Source: Megamerina dolium
Lineage: Eukaryota; Arthropoda; Insecta; Diptera; Megamerinidae
Direction of reading: 5' to 3'
NCBI GenBank assembly: GCA_963854835.1
Contig: OY978525.1
Coordinates: 55,134,355 to 55,198,354, forward strand
DNA: 64,000 bases
A model generated the notes under the pieces. It saw nothing but the letters and a program-made list of their open reading frames with translations, was not told the origin of the DNA and searched no databases. The position numbers and the translations under genes are program-made. This document shows positions 43,723 through 55,430 of this stretch, piece after piece. How positions within the stretch are numbered: the stretch's first letter is position 1; each line of letters starts with the position of its first letter.

Positions 43723-44811
43723 ATGTTGAGTGTGGACTGTAGTTTGATAGTTCTGATATAGTGTCTAATCAGCAGTCCACATTCCACATTCCATATACGT
43801 GATGTCTGTAGGTGGATGTTGCGGTTGGGGTCTTGGCTTTGTGGAGGAAGGTGGAGTAGGACCAACAGAATTGCCTTTATGGCTACTACTGGATTATATA
43901 AAGTGAAAAGGAATCGGGCAACAACAACATCAGAAGGTATAGGCAGCGATGTCGATAGTAGTGACCATTTTTTACGGGTTTTATTTTTATAGGCAAAACG
44001 GCACCTTGTAGGATTCTACAAGGTGCAGTGATTTTCGTTGAAACATTTTTTTTTTTTTTTTTTGAAGTGACAGGAATTTGAAAAAACACTAAAGTAGATA
44101 CCATCCAGGTTGGCCAGAAGAAAAAGATAAGTTGTAGCGTTTAAGATATTTATGGTTTTTTTTATACAAAGTGCACCGCAAATGTGTTAATTTCTGGCGA
44201 CTCGATATACGTGCATCTGAGTGGAAGGAACCAAAAATTATATTTTGTATAATGTACAAGTGTGTGCACAAACCCACACACACGCACACACCTCTTGGTG
44301 GACAACGACAGGATGATTTGTTCGGTAGCAGTTTTTGTTAGGCCAAATAAAGATATATTGTTTTACCCACCGAACTTGCACCCAAAATTTTGTTGTATTT
44401 GATGGCCACGATTAACGTTTTTTTTTTTACTGATGGAAGTTCATAGTTTTAAGTTCTATGTTAAGTGTTGTTCCTTTTTTTTTGATTTTTAATATACCAT
44501 TAGATTTAAGTACTTATATTTCTTTTTGTTAATTTTTTTTTTAACAGTTAATTTTTGAATTTCAATACATTTTTTACTTTTGCTTAAATTGCTTCCCAAA
44601 TTTGTTTTCAATTTAATGTGCTATTTTTTTTTTGAGTATTCATATAATGTGGCATTAACTTAATTTTCGTGGTGGAATAGGGTATGATATCAGGGACATG
44701 GTAGGCTAGTCATCGATTTTTGTAGGGGATTTTTCAATTGAATTCAATCAATTAATCCATTCAATCATCGATTGAACCATATGCGTTCACCACGCAGTCA
44801 TAGAGAGTAAG

Positions 44812-44812
<1 letters not shown>
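43723..44812. other. Non-coding AT-rich region with a perfect hairpin and a CA repeat
   Basis: No protein similarity was recognised. A perfect inverted repeat lies at 44001-44026 and a short CACACACG repeat at 44268-44293. Several T-runs occur at 44040-44065 and 44400-44640. Confidence 0.5.
44001..44026. repeat. Perfect 11-bp hairpin with 4-nt loop
   Basis: GCACCTTGTAG at 44001-44011 pairs with CTACAAGGTGC at 44016-44026 around GATT. It is GC-richer than its surroundings. No terminator context or known gene adjoins it. Confidence 0.85.
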
Positions 44813-44843
<31 letters not shown>

Positions 44844-44973
44844 CTTTTTTTATTGAATCTTTCTATAATACTTAGAAACTAACAATAAGTAATCAAATCT
44901 TACAAACTAACTAAAATTATGTGATATTCGCAACGTTCCATCACAATTTGTTGAGTCGCGAGGTATAGCAATT

Positions 44974-47526
44974 TCACAGCATATTCAGTGTGTCTTTTCT
45001 TTTTAATCGATGATGCCCCGTGCTCAGCAACAATTGCCTAGCAAGGCGATTCGGATGATTGTGTAATTTTTGAATGTAGCTTCTGCAGGACATTGCAACT
45101 TCCTCAGAAATTGTGGGTACATTTAAATCTCGATGGATGTTAACGTTCCTCATATACCAAGGCGCGTTTACAATAATTCGCAGACACTTGGATTGTATTC
45201 GCTGCAATTTTTCGATATTTGAGGGAGATGCGGTCTCCCAAAACTGAATACCATAAGTCCAAATTGGCTTCAGGATTTCTTTATATAATAGCATTTTGTA
45301 TTCAAGATTCAACTTTGATCTTTTATGTAACAACCACCATAACTGATTCATTTTAAGCTTGAACTGAGTTTTCTTTGCCTCCATGTGATTTTTCCATGTC
45401 AGCCTTCTGTCGAGGTGAATACCCAAGTACTTTGTTGAGGAACATTGTGGAACTGATTGGCCATTAATTTTAAGTGGAGGACATGTATCTGGCCGTAGCG
45501 TGAAGGTTACATGTACGCTCTTTGATTCATTGACTTTTATACGCCATTTTGCTAGCCAGATTTCGAGAGAATCGACATGAGTCTACAGGAGTTTAGTAGC
45601 TTCTATGGGGTTAGAGCGAGAGCACAATATTGCCGTATCATCAGCAAAGGTCGATATGAATGTATAGTTATTGTTGGGCATATATGAATTGTATAAGAGA
45701 TACAGTAAGGGGCCCAAAACGCTTCCTTGAGGAACGCCATCATGAATATCCAATGGATTTGTTGTGTAATCCTTGTGATGTACGAGAAATTGTCTTTCGT
45801 GAGGTAGCTACTAAGCAATGAGGAGACATTGGCAGGCAGTAATAGTTTGAGTTTGTAAATAAGGCCATCGTGCCATACCTTATCGAAAGCTTGAGTGATA
45901 TCAAGAAAGACAGCTGAGCATTACTTTTTTTCTTCAAAAGTGTTCCTTATCAGAGTTACAATGCGGTGGACTTGTTCTATTGTGCCGTGCTGTTTTCTAA
46001 ATCCAAACAGATGTTGAGGAATCAGTTGGTTGAGATTAATAAATGGAGTTATATTCATGACAAGTATCTTTTCGAATACTTTAGAGAGTAGAGGCAGGAG
46101 GCTGATAGGTCTGTCCGATGCAACTTTTGTTTTGTAGGGCTGGGATAGTGTTTAATACGAAGGATAGCATTGAAAATGTGCATGAGATGAATTAATGAAG
46201 CCGGAGGTAGCTCTTTTATCATTTTACCGGTAATTTTATCTGGACCAGGTGATTTTTTTGGGTTTAAATATTTATAAATTGCTTTGAATATGTCCTTTTT
46301 TTTATTTTGAGCGTTATTGAGCAAGGTTGAGAAGTTAATTTTGGTAATGAGGACTGTGAAGAGGGTGGATTGGGTGTAAACACACTTTTTAGGTGGTCTG
46401 CAAAAGCCAAACCCTTCTCACAGTTGCTTCTAGCCTAATTACCGTCACTCAAACGGATGGGGGAATCAGTGAGAATTGGCCGATTTGAGTTTTTTGCTGA
46501 TTTCCACAAAGAGTAGTCTGACGCTTCACCAGGTGTTAATTTCGCTATGTGCTCTTTAACTCTTTGTTGTTTTTATTTTTTAAGGCTTGCTTTAACTTTC
46601 GAGTGCAGTGCTGTAGCTGTGTTTTCAAATTCGGTGATCTGAATTCTTGCCATTGCCTTTTAGTCTTCTTTTCTGTCTTACTAGCAATTCAATGTCGGCT
46701 GGTGTGTATGGGCTATAGTTTGATTGCTTGCATACCTTTGTGCAGGTGGCTGAGCTGAGAGCTAATGAGAGCAGCTGGTTGAATTTTTCGAGTACTGAGT
46801 CTACATCGTGTCCATTTCTTAATACAGTACTCAGAGGAAGATGGGAATTTATATATTTCTTGAATTTTAACCAGTCTATTTTCTTTCTAACGCAATTGCC
46901 TTGGGTGCTTGGTGATTTTCTAGATATTAATGTGGGTGAGTGGTCAGATGATAGATCATAATTACACTCTTTGGAGATATTTGCCATCTACAAACTTTTG
47001 GCGACTCCAAAGTCTATGAGATCGGGTATTTTCCTCTTGTCCGTCGGCCAATATGTCGGTTGACCATTTGAAATAACATCGCAGCCGATCCTTTAGGAGT
47101 TATTAAGCGGGAGCCCCAGTGAGTGCGTTTGGCGTTGAAATCGCCAGCAACCAAGAATTTGCTACCAAGAGTTGAGAAAAATTCTTTATATTGCTGTTCG
47201 GTAATACTGTATCTTGGGGGACAGTATATCGCAGATATTACTAGACATATAGATGTTGCTTGCAAGTAGACGCTACTGAAATCTTCGAGAACATGATATT
47301 TTATTCTGCTTTTTATCAATATGGCAGTTCCTCCGCGTTCCTTACCATGCGGATGATTTGTGGTGTACAGTTTGTAATATGGTATTTGGTAGCAATTTTT
47401 GTCAGTGAAATGGGTCTCAGATATCATCATTATGTCGATCTGGCTGGATTCAAGGAATTGAATTAGCTCCAAACGGTGCTGGCTTAAGCCGTTGGCGTTC
47501 CAGTGGCATATCTTGAGACAACTCAT
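44974..47526 (-). pseudogene. LINE C copy 1 ORF2, endonuclease and RT, broken
   Basis: MSCLKICHWNANGLSQHRLE opens at 47526. Endonuclease motifs: ISETHFTDK, GDFNAKRTHWGSRL and LSSDHSPTL (near 46960). RT: SPGPDKITGKMIKELPP (46324-46055), HQFGF-like near 46010, FLDITQAFDKVWHDG near 45900, GVPQGSVLGPLLYLLY near 45740 and FADDTAIL near 45640, the latter in a shifted frame. The thumb region (45426-44974) has LDRRLTWKNHMEAKK, WTYGIQFWE and NRLARQLLLSTG. The catalytic motifs are present but the frame is not continuous. Confidence 0.9.
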
Positions 47527-47717
47527 GGTCTGGATAGCAATGTTTGGAGTAATATCGATTGATTTTTCATCATTTCTTGCATCATTGTTTGCATTGAGTT
47601 CATGAATTGGTTCATATTCTGAATTAATGTTTGAAGCAAATGTTCAAGGGTACTTGGCTGTTGGGTGGGCAGTGAGTGTTTCTGCTCATTATTTACATTG
47701 CTTTGTTGGTGTGGGTT

Positions 47718-48761
47718 TTATTTTAACACACTAGCGTATGAATTGGTTTGATTCTTGTTTGGGATTGCAGAGAAGAATTGTGTTACATCAATATTTTGTC
47801 TCTTAATTGAGTTGGCTATCTGAGTTTGCTCAAATGGTTTTAGAGGTTGATTGCTAGAGGAGAAATTTAGCTTTAGGGTTGTATATACTGGGCAACCTCT
47901 ATAATTTGCGGTGTGATTACCTCCACAATACCTGCATTTTTTCATGCTAGCATCGCCTTTAGACTTTGGGCATATGTTTGATTTATGGAGATCTCCACAA
48001 ATCACACAAACAGCTGGCAGGGTACAATATGTCTTAGTATGTCCATATTCTTGGCAGTTACTGCACTGAGGAGGTCCAGTTCTTTTATGGGGTTCTTCGA
48101 TTGTGATTTTGCGATGCAATAAATATCGAATTTTATATATGGGGTGTACTTCACCTTTTTATAGGGGTTTTGTTTCAGGCTGAAGCTCAATACGATATAA
48201 CGGTTGAGGTATATTGCTCTTGTTGAGAATGTGGAATACTATTTTGGCTTGAAACCCTTCTTCCTGAAGGGCAAGTTTGATTTCGTTAATATCAACGTTG
48301 GGCTCGACGCCTTTGAGTACAACGATTAAGCCCTTACTACTTTTTAGTTGATATGTGTAGTAATTCTTTTTTACAGCATCAAATTCCGCAATTACTTTGC
48401 AATAATGAGTTTCGCTGTAGATTTGCACTTTCGTTTCCTCAATTTGGCCTTTGCGAATAGGAACAACGTGGAAATTCTTTGGTCCTATAAGACTTGTAAT
48501 TCTAGAAATCAACTTATCTGAGTTGCGTTCTCTTAAGAAAATGGGTGGGGGTTTGAAATTTTTCTTGGAGATAATATTTTCGTCACTTTCATCACCTGAA
48601 AGCAGAGCGTATCTATTTTCCGAACTAATAGGGGCAGTGTTGTGCTTTTGAATTTTTGTTGAATTCATTTGTTTTGAATTTTGGGGACTTATTTTTCGCT
48701 TTACCACAGTAATGTAGCGATCAATTCCAGTTTGAACAGCAACTGGTTCTTTATTAGTCAT
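47718..48761 (-). pseudogene. LINE C copy 1 ORF1, RNA-binding protein
   Basis: MTNKEPVAVQTGIDRYITVV starts at 48761 and is the best preserved ORF1 start of this group in the window. An RRM/PRE-like domain (NYYTYQLKSSKGLIVVLKGV) continues to a frameshift near 48165. The second frame carries three knuckles (CSNCQEYGHTKTYC, CVICGDLHKSNIC, CRYCGGNHTANYRGC). The C-terminus (YASVLK) lacks the usual Met/Gln-rich tail in frame. Confidence 0.88.
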
Positions 48762-48839
48762 CGCACTAGTTTCTTTTTTATATATTCCTTTTCTTCTTTA
48801 TTACCATTGATACCATTCGAAAGAAAATTCTTTTCGATA

Positions 48840-49115
48840 TTAATACCGAACAAGATAAAACAGTCTGAGACCACAACCTATCGCACAGAAGCCATGCAAG
48901 TCACAAATATAAATGTTGAAGATTGGAAGGGATCAATAACAGTATCCGCAGTCTATAGCCACACAAACATGTTATGAGAAGGACGAGTATGAAAAATTCT
49001 TTAAGGCCCATGGCAACAGATTCATAGCACACACACTGCGGTTCTCGCCTAATTACCTCCAAACTACCACACCAAAGCCGCTGGATACACAAGCCTATCC
49101 CGGACCTGAAGCAGT
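48840..49115 (+). mobile_element. Jockey-type LINE F fragment (endonuclease)
   Basis: TNINVEDWKGSITVSAVYS is readable at about 48898-48960, followed in another frame by EYEKFFKAHGNRF and, after a gap, HTHCGS-like residues. It is colinear with 28775-29035. A short upstream match to the SINE body (48806-48842, ACCATTCGAAAGAAAA) precedes it. Confidence 0.65.
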
Positions 49116-49410
49116 TTGAAAGAAGGAAGCATGGCGATACAGATTTCTATCTTACGCAGATACTCAGCGATCATGGATGTTTCTTGGAATATCTTCACCG
49201 TTTCGAGCTAGCAGAGAGCTCTTAATGTTTGAACTGCCCCAATATGATTGAAAATGCAGAGCATGTGGTCTTCCAATGTGATCGCTTTAGCGAAGAAAGA
49301 AAAGAAACACGGTATAGGAAATCTGCTCATCAGATGTGGAATGGGAAGCTGTGAGAATGTTTGCACCTAGAATAATAATGCGTCTCCGATATATTGAATG
49401 GGAGCGAACG
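49116..49410 (+). pseudogene. R1-like LINE ORF2 C-terminal fragment
   Basis: The frame reads DTDFYLTQILSDHGCFLEYL, HRFELAESS, a stop, then CLNCPNMIENAEHVVFQCDR followed by FSEERKE. The C-x2-C-x7-8-H-x4-C motif with FQCDRF is the C-terminal knuckle of R1-type LINEs, unlike the Jockey-type neighbours. Confidence 0.6.
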
Positions 49411-49534
49411 AAAACAGCAGCGACACAATAACGTCAGTATAATGAACAACAATTGTACCAGCAATAGCTTCGGATGATGATACGCGCATTTGTGCTAACA
49501 ACGACGACAGCAACGACCTAATTGCAGCGCAAAT

Positions 49535-51291
49535 GATAACGCAAAGAGTTAGAAGAGCACATAGTGAAATTAACACCTGGTGAAGCGTCAGACTACTCTT
49601 TGTGGAAATCAGCAAAAAACTCAAATCGGCCAATTCTCACTGATTCCCCCATCCGTTTGAGTGACGGTAATTAGGCTAGAAGCAACTGTGAGAAGGGTTT
49701 GGCTTTTGCAGACCACCTAAAAAGTGTGTTTACACCCGATCCACCCTCTTCACAGTCCTCATTACCAAAATTAACTTCTCAACCTTGCTCAATAATGCTC
49801 AAAATTAAAAAAAAGGACATATTCAAAGCAATTTATAAATATTTAAACCCAAAAAAATCACCTGGTCCAGATAAAATTACCGGTAAAATGATAAAAGAGC
49901 TACCTCCGGCTTCAGTAATTCATCTCATGCACATTTTCAATGCTATCCTTCGTATTAAACACTATCCCAACCCTACAAAACAAAAGTTGCATCGTACAGA
50001 CCTATCAGCCTCCTGCCTCTACTCTCTAAAGTATTCGAAAAGATACTTGTCATGAATCTAACTCCATTTATTAATCTCAACCAACTGATTCCTCAACATC
50101 AGTTTTGATTTAGGAAAGAGCACGGCACAATAGAACAAGTCCACCGTATTGTAACTCTGATAAGGAACACTTTTGAAGAAAAAAAGTATTGCTCAGCTGT
50201 CTTTCTTGATATCACTCAAGCTTTCGATAAGGTATGGCACGATGGCCTTAGTTACAAACTCAAACTATTACTGCCTGCCAATGTCTCCTCATTGCTTAGT
50301 AGCTACCTCACGAAAAGACAATTTCTCGTACATCACAAGGATTACACAACAAATCCATTGGATATTCACGCTGGCGTTCCTCAAGGAAGCGTTTTGGGCC
50401 CCTTACTGTATCTCTTTTACAATTCATATATGCCCAACAATAACTATACATTCATATCGACCTTTGCTGATGATACGGCAATATTGTGCTCTCGCTCTAA
50501 CCCCATAGAAGCTACTAAACTCCTGTAGACTCATGTCGATTCTCTCGAAATCTGGCTAGCAAAATGGCGTATAAAAGTCAATGAATCAAAGAGCGTACAT
50601 GTAACCTTCACGCTAAGGCTAGATACATGTCCCCCACTTAATATTAATGGCCAATCAGTTCCACAATGTTCCTCAACAAAGTACTTGGATATTCACCTCG
50701 ACAGAAGGCTGACATAGAAAAATCACATAGAGGCAAAGAAAACTCAGATCAAGCTTAAAATGAATCAGTTATGGTGGATGTTACACAAAAGATCAAAGTT
50801 GAATCTCGAATACAAAGTGCTATTATATAAAGCAATCCTGAAGCCAATTTGGACTTATGGTATTCAGTTTTGGGGCACCGCATCTCCCTAAAATATCGAA
50901 AAATTGCAGCGAATTCAATCCAATTGTCTGCGAATTATTGTAAACGCGCCTTGGTATATGAGGAACGTTAACATCCATCGAGATTTAAATATACCCACAA
51001 TTTCTGAGGAATTTGCAATGTCCTGCAGAAGCTACATTCAAAAATTACACAATCATCCGAATCGCCTTGCTAGGCAATTGTTGCTGAGGACGGGGTATCG
51101 TCGATTAAAAAGAAAGACACAATGAATATGCTGTGAAATTGCTATACCTCGCGACTCAACAAATTGTGATGGAACGTAGGGAATATCACATAATTTTAGT
51201 TAGTTTGTAAAATTTGAATACTTATTGTTAGTTTCTAAGTATTTTAGAAATATTCAATTAAAAAACTTATTAAAAAAAAAAAAAAAAAAAA
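49535..51291 (+). mobile_element. Jockey-type LINE C, copy 2, 5'-truncated
   Basis: It is colinear with the 3' half of copy 1, from AGAGCACATAG...GAAATTAACACC to the A-tail at 51271-51291. RT pieces: SPGPDKITGKMIKELPPAS (49699-50055), EEKKYCSAVFLDITQAFDKV, GVPQGSVLGPLLYLFY and FADDTAIL (50292-50528), LDRRLT near 50700 and WYMRNVNIHRDLNIPTISEE (50904-51125). Frame breaks and stops are numerous. It shares copy 1's deletion near 49970 and its TAA/TAG pair near 49670. Confidence 0.92.
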
Positions 51292-51589
51292 TTGATAACG
51301 CCTTCCAAGGCGCTTCCACTACGGCACTACCAATCATCTGCACAAGGAAGTAATGCTAAACTAGAAAACTTTAATAAGCTAAAAAGCAGGGCCTGGACGC
51401 AGGTAATATGTCGATCCAAACGACATAAACCTTTCTCCACTCTGATGAAATGCGAAAGCGGTTGGAGAGTGGGTACAAGTCAGACATAAGTGGGAAGTTC
51501 TTATTGGCTGTAAACCGAACATACCATTGGTGTGTCGACACCTTTGATGATGAGTTAGAAATTTCTTACCTCTCTGCTCGCAAAAAAAA

Positions 51590-52030
51590 AACTCCAAAGG
51601 GCGGCAGCTCTATGCAGCTATCGGAAAATTAAATTTGGATACGATCGCTTCGGGTACAACATTCTAACCAACAGATTTAAACAAGACACCGATTTGATTG
51701 ATTTCTGCGTGATTAAAAGCATCAGACCTCATGATATCGAATGTAGCCCATGTTTTGAACTGTCCCCTGATCATTCTTTCGTTTTGGTCGGATATTGTCG
51801 AGATCTACCCAACAAATGCAAAATCGTAAATTAAGTGGAATCATAATGTATCCTCAACAATCAATTAATCTAGCACTCTCATTTAAATCGGAATGTGGCT
51901 GTTGAAAACTCCAACAACTGTCTGCAACAAGCAGCTTGGAACTTCACTTCTGAATACTATTCCTAGCAACTAGCAATCTTAAGAGACCCACTTTGGAAAT
52001 GGAATCGAATGGAAAATCATGAATGCGGCA
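51590..52030 (+). mobile_element. Jockey-type LINE F fragment (endonuclease and linker)
   Basis: KGRQLYAAIGKLNLDTIASG is followed by a frame with DLIDFCVIKSIRPHDIECSP and LSPDHSFVLV (the endonuclease DH motif). It is colinear with 28985-29640 but lacks about 150 bp near 51950. It has no RTE tail insert at 51846, giving the empty site for 29298-29323. Confidence 0.78.
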
Positions 52031-52129
52031 AAAATTGGCTTGAAAGAGTATTTGCGCGTGAAATTGAGCCCCCATCGGATGTAACCGGTTACTAATTGTT
52101 AATATTTATTGCATCTGACTATACTATAA

Positions 52130-53205
52130 CTTGTTTGAAAAGTGCTTTATTTTTTTAGAAGACATTATTAAAATCGTATTATTCTGTGAAAAGTTATCTA
52201 CGTTTAAAAATGAGTGAAAATTCGGAACATTGTCGTCATATTTTGCTTTTCTATTATAGAAATGGTGAGAAATATTCTCAGGTTGCTGAAGAAATTTGTG
52301 AAGTTCTAGAAACTAGAGAAACAGCATCGAAGTGATTTGTCCGTTTTCGATCTGATAATTTTGATGTTAGAGATGCACCTTACTCTGGTCGACCGATCAC
52401 TGAAAAAGTCGATGTAATCATGGAAAAATTGAGCAAAACCGGCACATAAGCAGCGTGGACGTTGGCAGGGGACTAGGCATTCATCACCAAACAGTTATCA
52501 ACAATTTGAAGAAAGCTGGATACACAAAAAAGCACGATGGTTGGGTAGGTCATAAATTATTAGTGTAACATTTAATAGACCGAATTTCCATTTGCGATTC
52601 ACTGCTAAAACGGAACGAAATCGAACCATTACTGAAGCAAATAATTACGAGCGATGGAAAGTGGGTCACTTATGACAATAATGTGTGAAAAAGATCATTG
52701 ACTAAGCGAGATGAAGTTTCGCAAACGATGGCAAAGCCCGGATTGACACCAATGCTGTGAGTCTAGTGTGAGTGAAAGGAATTGTTCTTTATGGTCATTA
52801 TGTTCAACCTACATACTTCAGCAATTGACTAAGTAATTAATTGAAGCATGCAATTCAATTAAAACGGTCAGAATTGATAAACATTGATAAAAGGTGTTGT
52901 ATTCGATAATAACAACGCCAGACCACACACATTTTTGATGCCCCTACAGAAACCGAGAGAGCTTGGCTGGGAAGTTTTGAAGCATCCACCATATAGCTTG
53001 GTATTATCAATTGTTTCGATCTCTGTAGAACTCTCTTAATGGTGTAAATTTAAGTTCCGTAGAGGCCTGCAAATCGCACTTGGATCTGTTTTTCGCTCAG
53101 AAAACCCAGAAGTTCTACACAGATAGAATAACGGTTTTACTCCAAAAATGGTAGAAGGTTTTGGATTAAAGTTCGTTTGAAATATAAAAAACGTGTTTCA
53201 TTTTT
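52130..53205 (+). mobile_element. Mariner transposon, decayed
   Basis: The start at 52211 reads MSENSEHCRHILLFYYRNGE, then YSQVAEEICEVLETRETASK, a stop, FVRFRSDNFDVRDAP, and SGRPITEKVDVIMEKLSK. After frame breaks, HHQTVINNLKKAGYTKKHDG and WVTYDN (first catalytic Asp region) appear. NNNARPHTFLMPLQKPRELG has Arg-Pro after an Asn where the second catalytic Asp is expected. The third-Asp motif reads HPPYSL and the following residues are lost. A C-terminal EVLHR...NNGFTPKMVEGFG-like stretch follows. Confidence 0.85.
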
Positions 53206-53261
53206 GATCAAATTTGTAACCGCAGGTTTTCGAACACCCAATATAACACTTGCTAAGCCGG

Positions 53262-53366
53262 AGCTTAGCTCGAAAATTCCGAACATTCTCTCATCTGAGG
53301 TGGAAATTGTCCAAGCTTCGGCGCCATATGTATGATGAACGACTTGTAGAATGTGGTTTTCGTTAC
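53262..53366 (-). mobile_element. RTE-type LINE, about 100-bp internal fragment
   Basis: The minus strand encodes YGAEAWTISTSDERMFGIFE, matching VLTYGAESWTISTSDERMLG of the full copy. About 10 bp are missing at 53330, and neither end coincides with the family's 3' tail. Confidence 0.8.
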
Positions 53367-53384
53367 TAGTTACTAGTTCTAATC

Positions 53385-53805
53385 CGAAGATTTTTTTGCT
53401 GGTAAACTTAAGTAAATGTATCAAACGATCAGCCGTAGTGTATTTGACAAAAGAAATTGTAAAGAATCACCCATAATTAAGAATTATCTGAATTAGAAAG
53501 TATATTTCTTTATTTAAATGTGTATGATCTGAGTGAGTTTGCCTCTTCGCTCCATTCCCAAATATATTTGTGGAACATGTTAACCCACTGCCTCACCATA
53601 TATGGGTCATTTTAAAAACTCGTTAAAAATACCCATAAAACGGGATTAACGGTAAAAATGTAACACAAAAATTTTACTTTAGGCCTCTGAACACACCAAA
53701 TCTCCAAAACTTAACACAAATGACGGAAATTTGACAAAATCGCAATAGCCTCGCTCTTAGTGTTAATGACCCACTGCACCAAGTCTATAAAACAATAACT
53801 CCAAA
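53385..53805 (+). repeat. Repeat family Y, copy without RTE insertion
   Basis: It aligns with 29880-30130 and then 33536-33832, joined near 53572. About 80 bp next to the RTE target in the other copy are absent here. Confidence 0.75.
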
Positions 53806-54050
53806 TAGAGTTTCATCTTGCTCTCAACAAATTCCCACAATTCAAACAACAAATCCACAGTGTGTGAAAAAGAGTGTGGTCGTAGCAACTGTTGTACTGT
53901 CAACGACAACAACAAGCACAAGTATCATTACTACAGCATACACAACCACTACGGTGAGTACTCTGTCTCTACCCAAAATATCAACAATGTCACTATCTAT
54001 ACAAATAACCACTGTAAAACCGGGAACTAAATCAAACAACAACAAAACGC

Positions 54051-55042
54051 GTGCGAAACTCTCCAGATAAAGCAGAGAACAGTGCATACAAAAATAATAA
54101 AAACAAAAAACTAAAAACATTGAGCTACTGGTTAACTGCTAGCCAATACGAAATCCTTTCACAAGAAGACGATTCCGAAGAAGAAAAGGGTGGACAACTA
54201 AATGAAACCCATAAGCAAAATGTACCATTAAAAAATCAACCGAAACCACCTCCTATTTATGTACAAAATGTGCAATATCTTAGTACACTGGTTAATGCTC
54301 TAAATGGCATTGTACAAAAAAACTTTAAACTCTAAGTACTAAATAATTCGACCTAAAGAAGACGTAGGTTTTAAAGTCATATTACGCAATATGCAGCACT
54401 CGACTGACAAATCTGATATAATCGCCGAGCTTGTTTAACTTGGTCATGAACTGACAATCATTCACAACATTATTAAAAATAACACAAAACAACCTCTTCC
54501 AATATTCGACTTAGAGCAAAACCCAATTTTAATAATAAAGATATATACAATCTAACTCACATACTCCCCTGCAGAGTCATCTTTGAGCCTCCCCACAATG
54601 CTTACCACAATGCTTAAACAGCCAGAAATATGGCCATACTAAAAATTACTGGACTAAAAACACTGTTTGCGTAAAATGTGCTGGAAATCATAAGCCCTCT
54701 GAACGCCCTGTCAAGGATAACAATAATATCAAATGTGCTCTCTGCGGAGAAAAACATACCGCCAATTACAAAGGTTGCATGGTGTACAAAGCTCTCAGAG
54801 TGCCGCGTTTCCCAGCACTCCGCAAAAAAGAGCAATCTACTCCGCAAACTCGTCAACCATCCATACAATTGCCCCAAACAATTTTTAAAACTAGCCAAAA
54901 GATTTATGCCCAGGCTGCTTCAAGCGTACAAACACAAAATGATAACCTGAAAGAACTAAAAGACATGATGAAACAACTAGTCAACAAAATGACATACATA
55001 ATGAATGCCATAACTTTACTTGTCAGCAAGCTAAATGGTTAA
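54051..55042 (+). pseudogene. LINE E ORF1 remnant
   Basis: LTASQYEILSQEDDSEEE and KPPPIYVQNVQYLSTLVNAL match the N-terminal part of LINE A/C ORF1. The RRM-like region (about 54340-54590) is broken by frameshifts. The knuckle region reads CVKCAGNHKPSE and CALCGEKHTANYKGC (54670-54780, shifted frame). The C-terminus (54779-55042) is Gln-rich and ends LKELKDMMKQLVNKMTYIMN, like the Met-rich tail of LINE A. Confidence 0.8.
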
Positions 55043-55430
55043 ACTAAATATAATACAAATAGCCTTATGGAATGCTAATGAACTCAGTCAACATGCCCTA
55101 GAAGTCAAAACTTCCTTACATGATATTGTATTCATATATTGACATCGATATCCTGCTGGTATTCGAGACACACTTCACTGAATGAAGTTTTATAAGTATA
55201 CCTGACTACAAAATTTACTGCACTAACCATCCAGACAACAAAGCTCATGGTGGAACGGCTACAATTCTAAAACATAATATTCTATGCAACTGAACTGGAA
55301 GAATTTAACTGTGGCTATCTTCAAGCGACAACAATTCAGATTAAAGACTCCTTCGGCTTATTCTCAATTTCAGCCACATATTGCCCGCCAAAACATAATA
55401 ATAATAAAACCTGTCTATGCCAGAATAGAA
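55038..55430 (+). pseudogene. LINE E ORF2, N-terminal endonuclease remnant
   Basis: MVKLNIIQIALWNANELSQH starts four bases before the ORF1 stop is complete. ALEVKTSLHD, a shifted ISETHF-like block near 55165 and PDYKIYCTNHPDNKAHGGTA follow in changing frames; then TYCPPKHN near 55375. No RT sequence follows. Confidence 0.75.

Larger units (their letters stand above)
44813..48785 (-). mobile_element. Jockey-type LINE C, copy 1, near full length
   Basis: The minus-strand order is ORF1 (48761-47718), endonuclease (47526-46625) and RT (46400-44974), then a 3' UTR and an A-tail (the T-run 44813-44841). The layout and many residues match LINE A at the subfamily level. A deletion near 46135, shared with copy 2, removes part of the RT start. 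Frameshifts occur near 45430, 45830, 45930 and 46000. Confidence 0.92.
53810..55430 (+). mobile_element. Jockey-type LINE E, 5' part
   Basis: An ORF1 remnant (54051-55042) and the start of ORF2 (55038 onward) are adjacent and overlapping. The 3' two thirds are absent, which is unusual for a LINE copy, so this end was probably lost to deletion. T-rich unrelated sequence follows from 55440. Confidence 0.8.
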
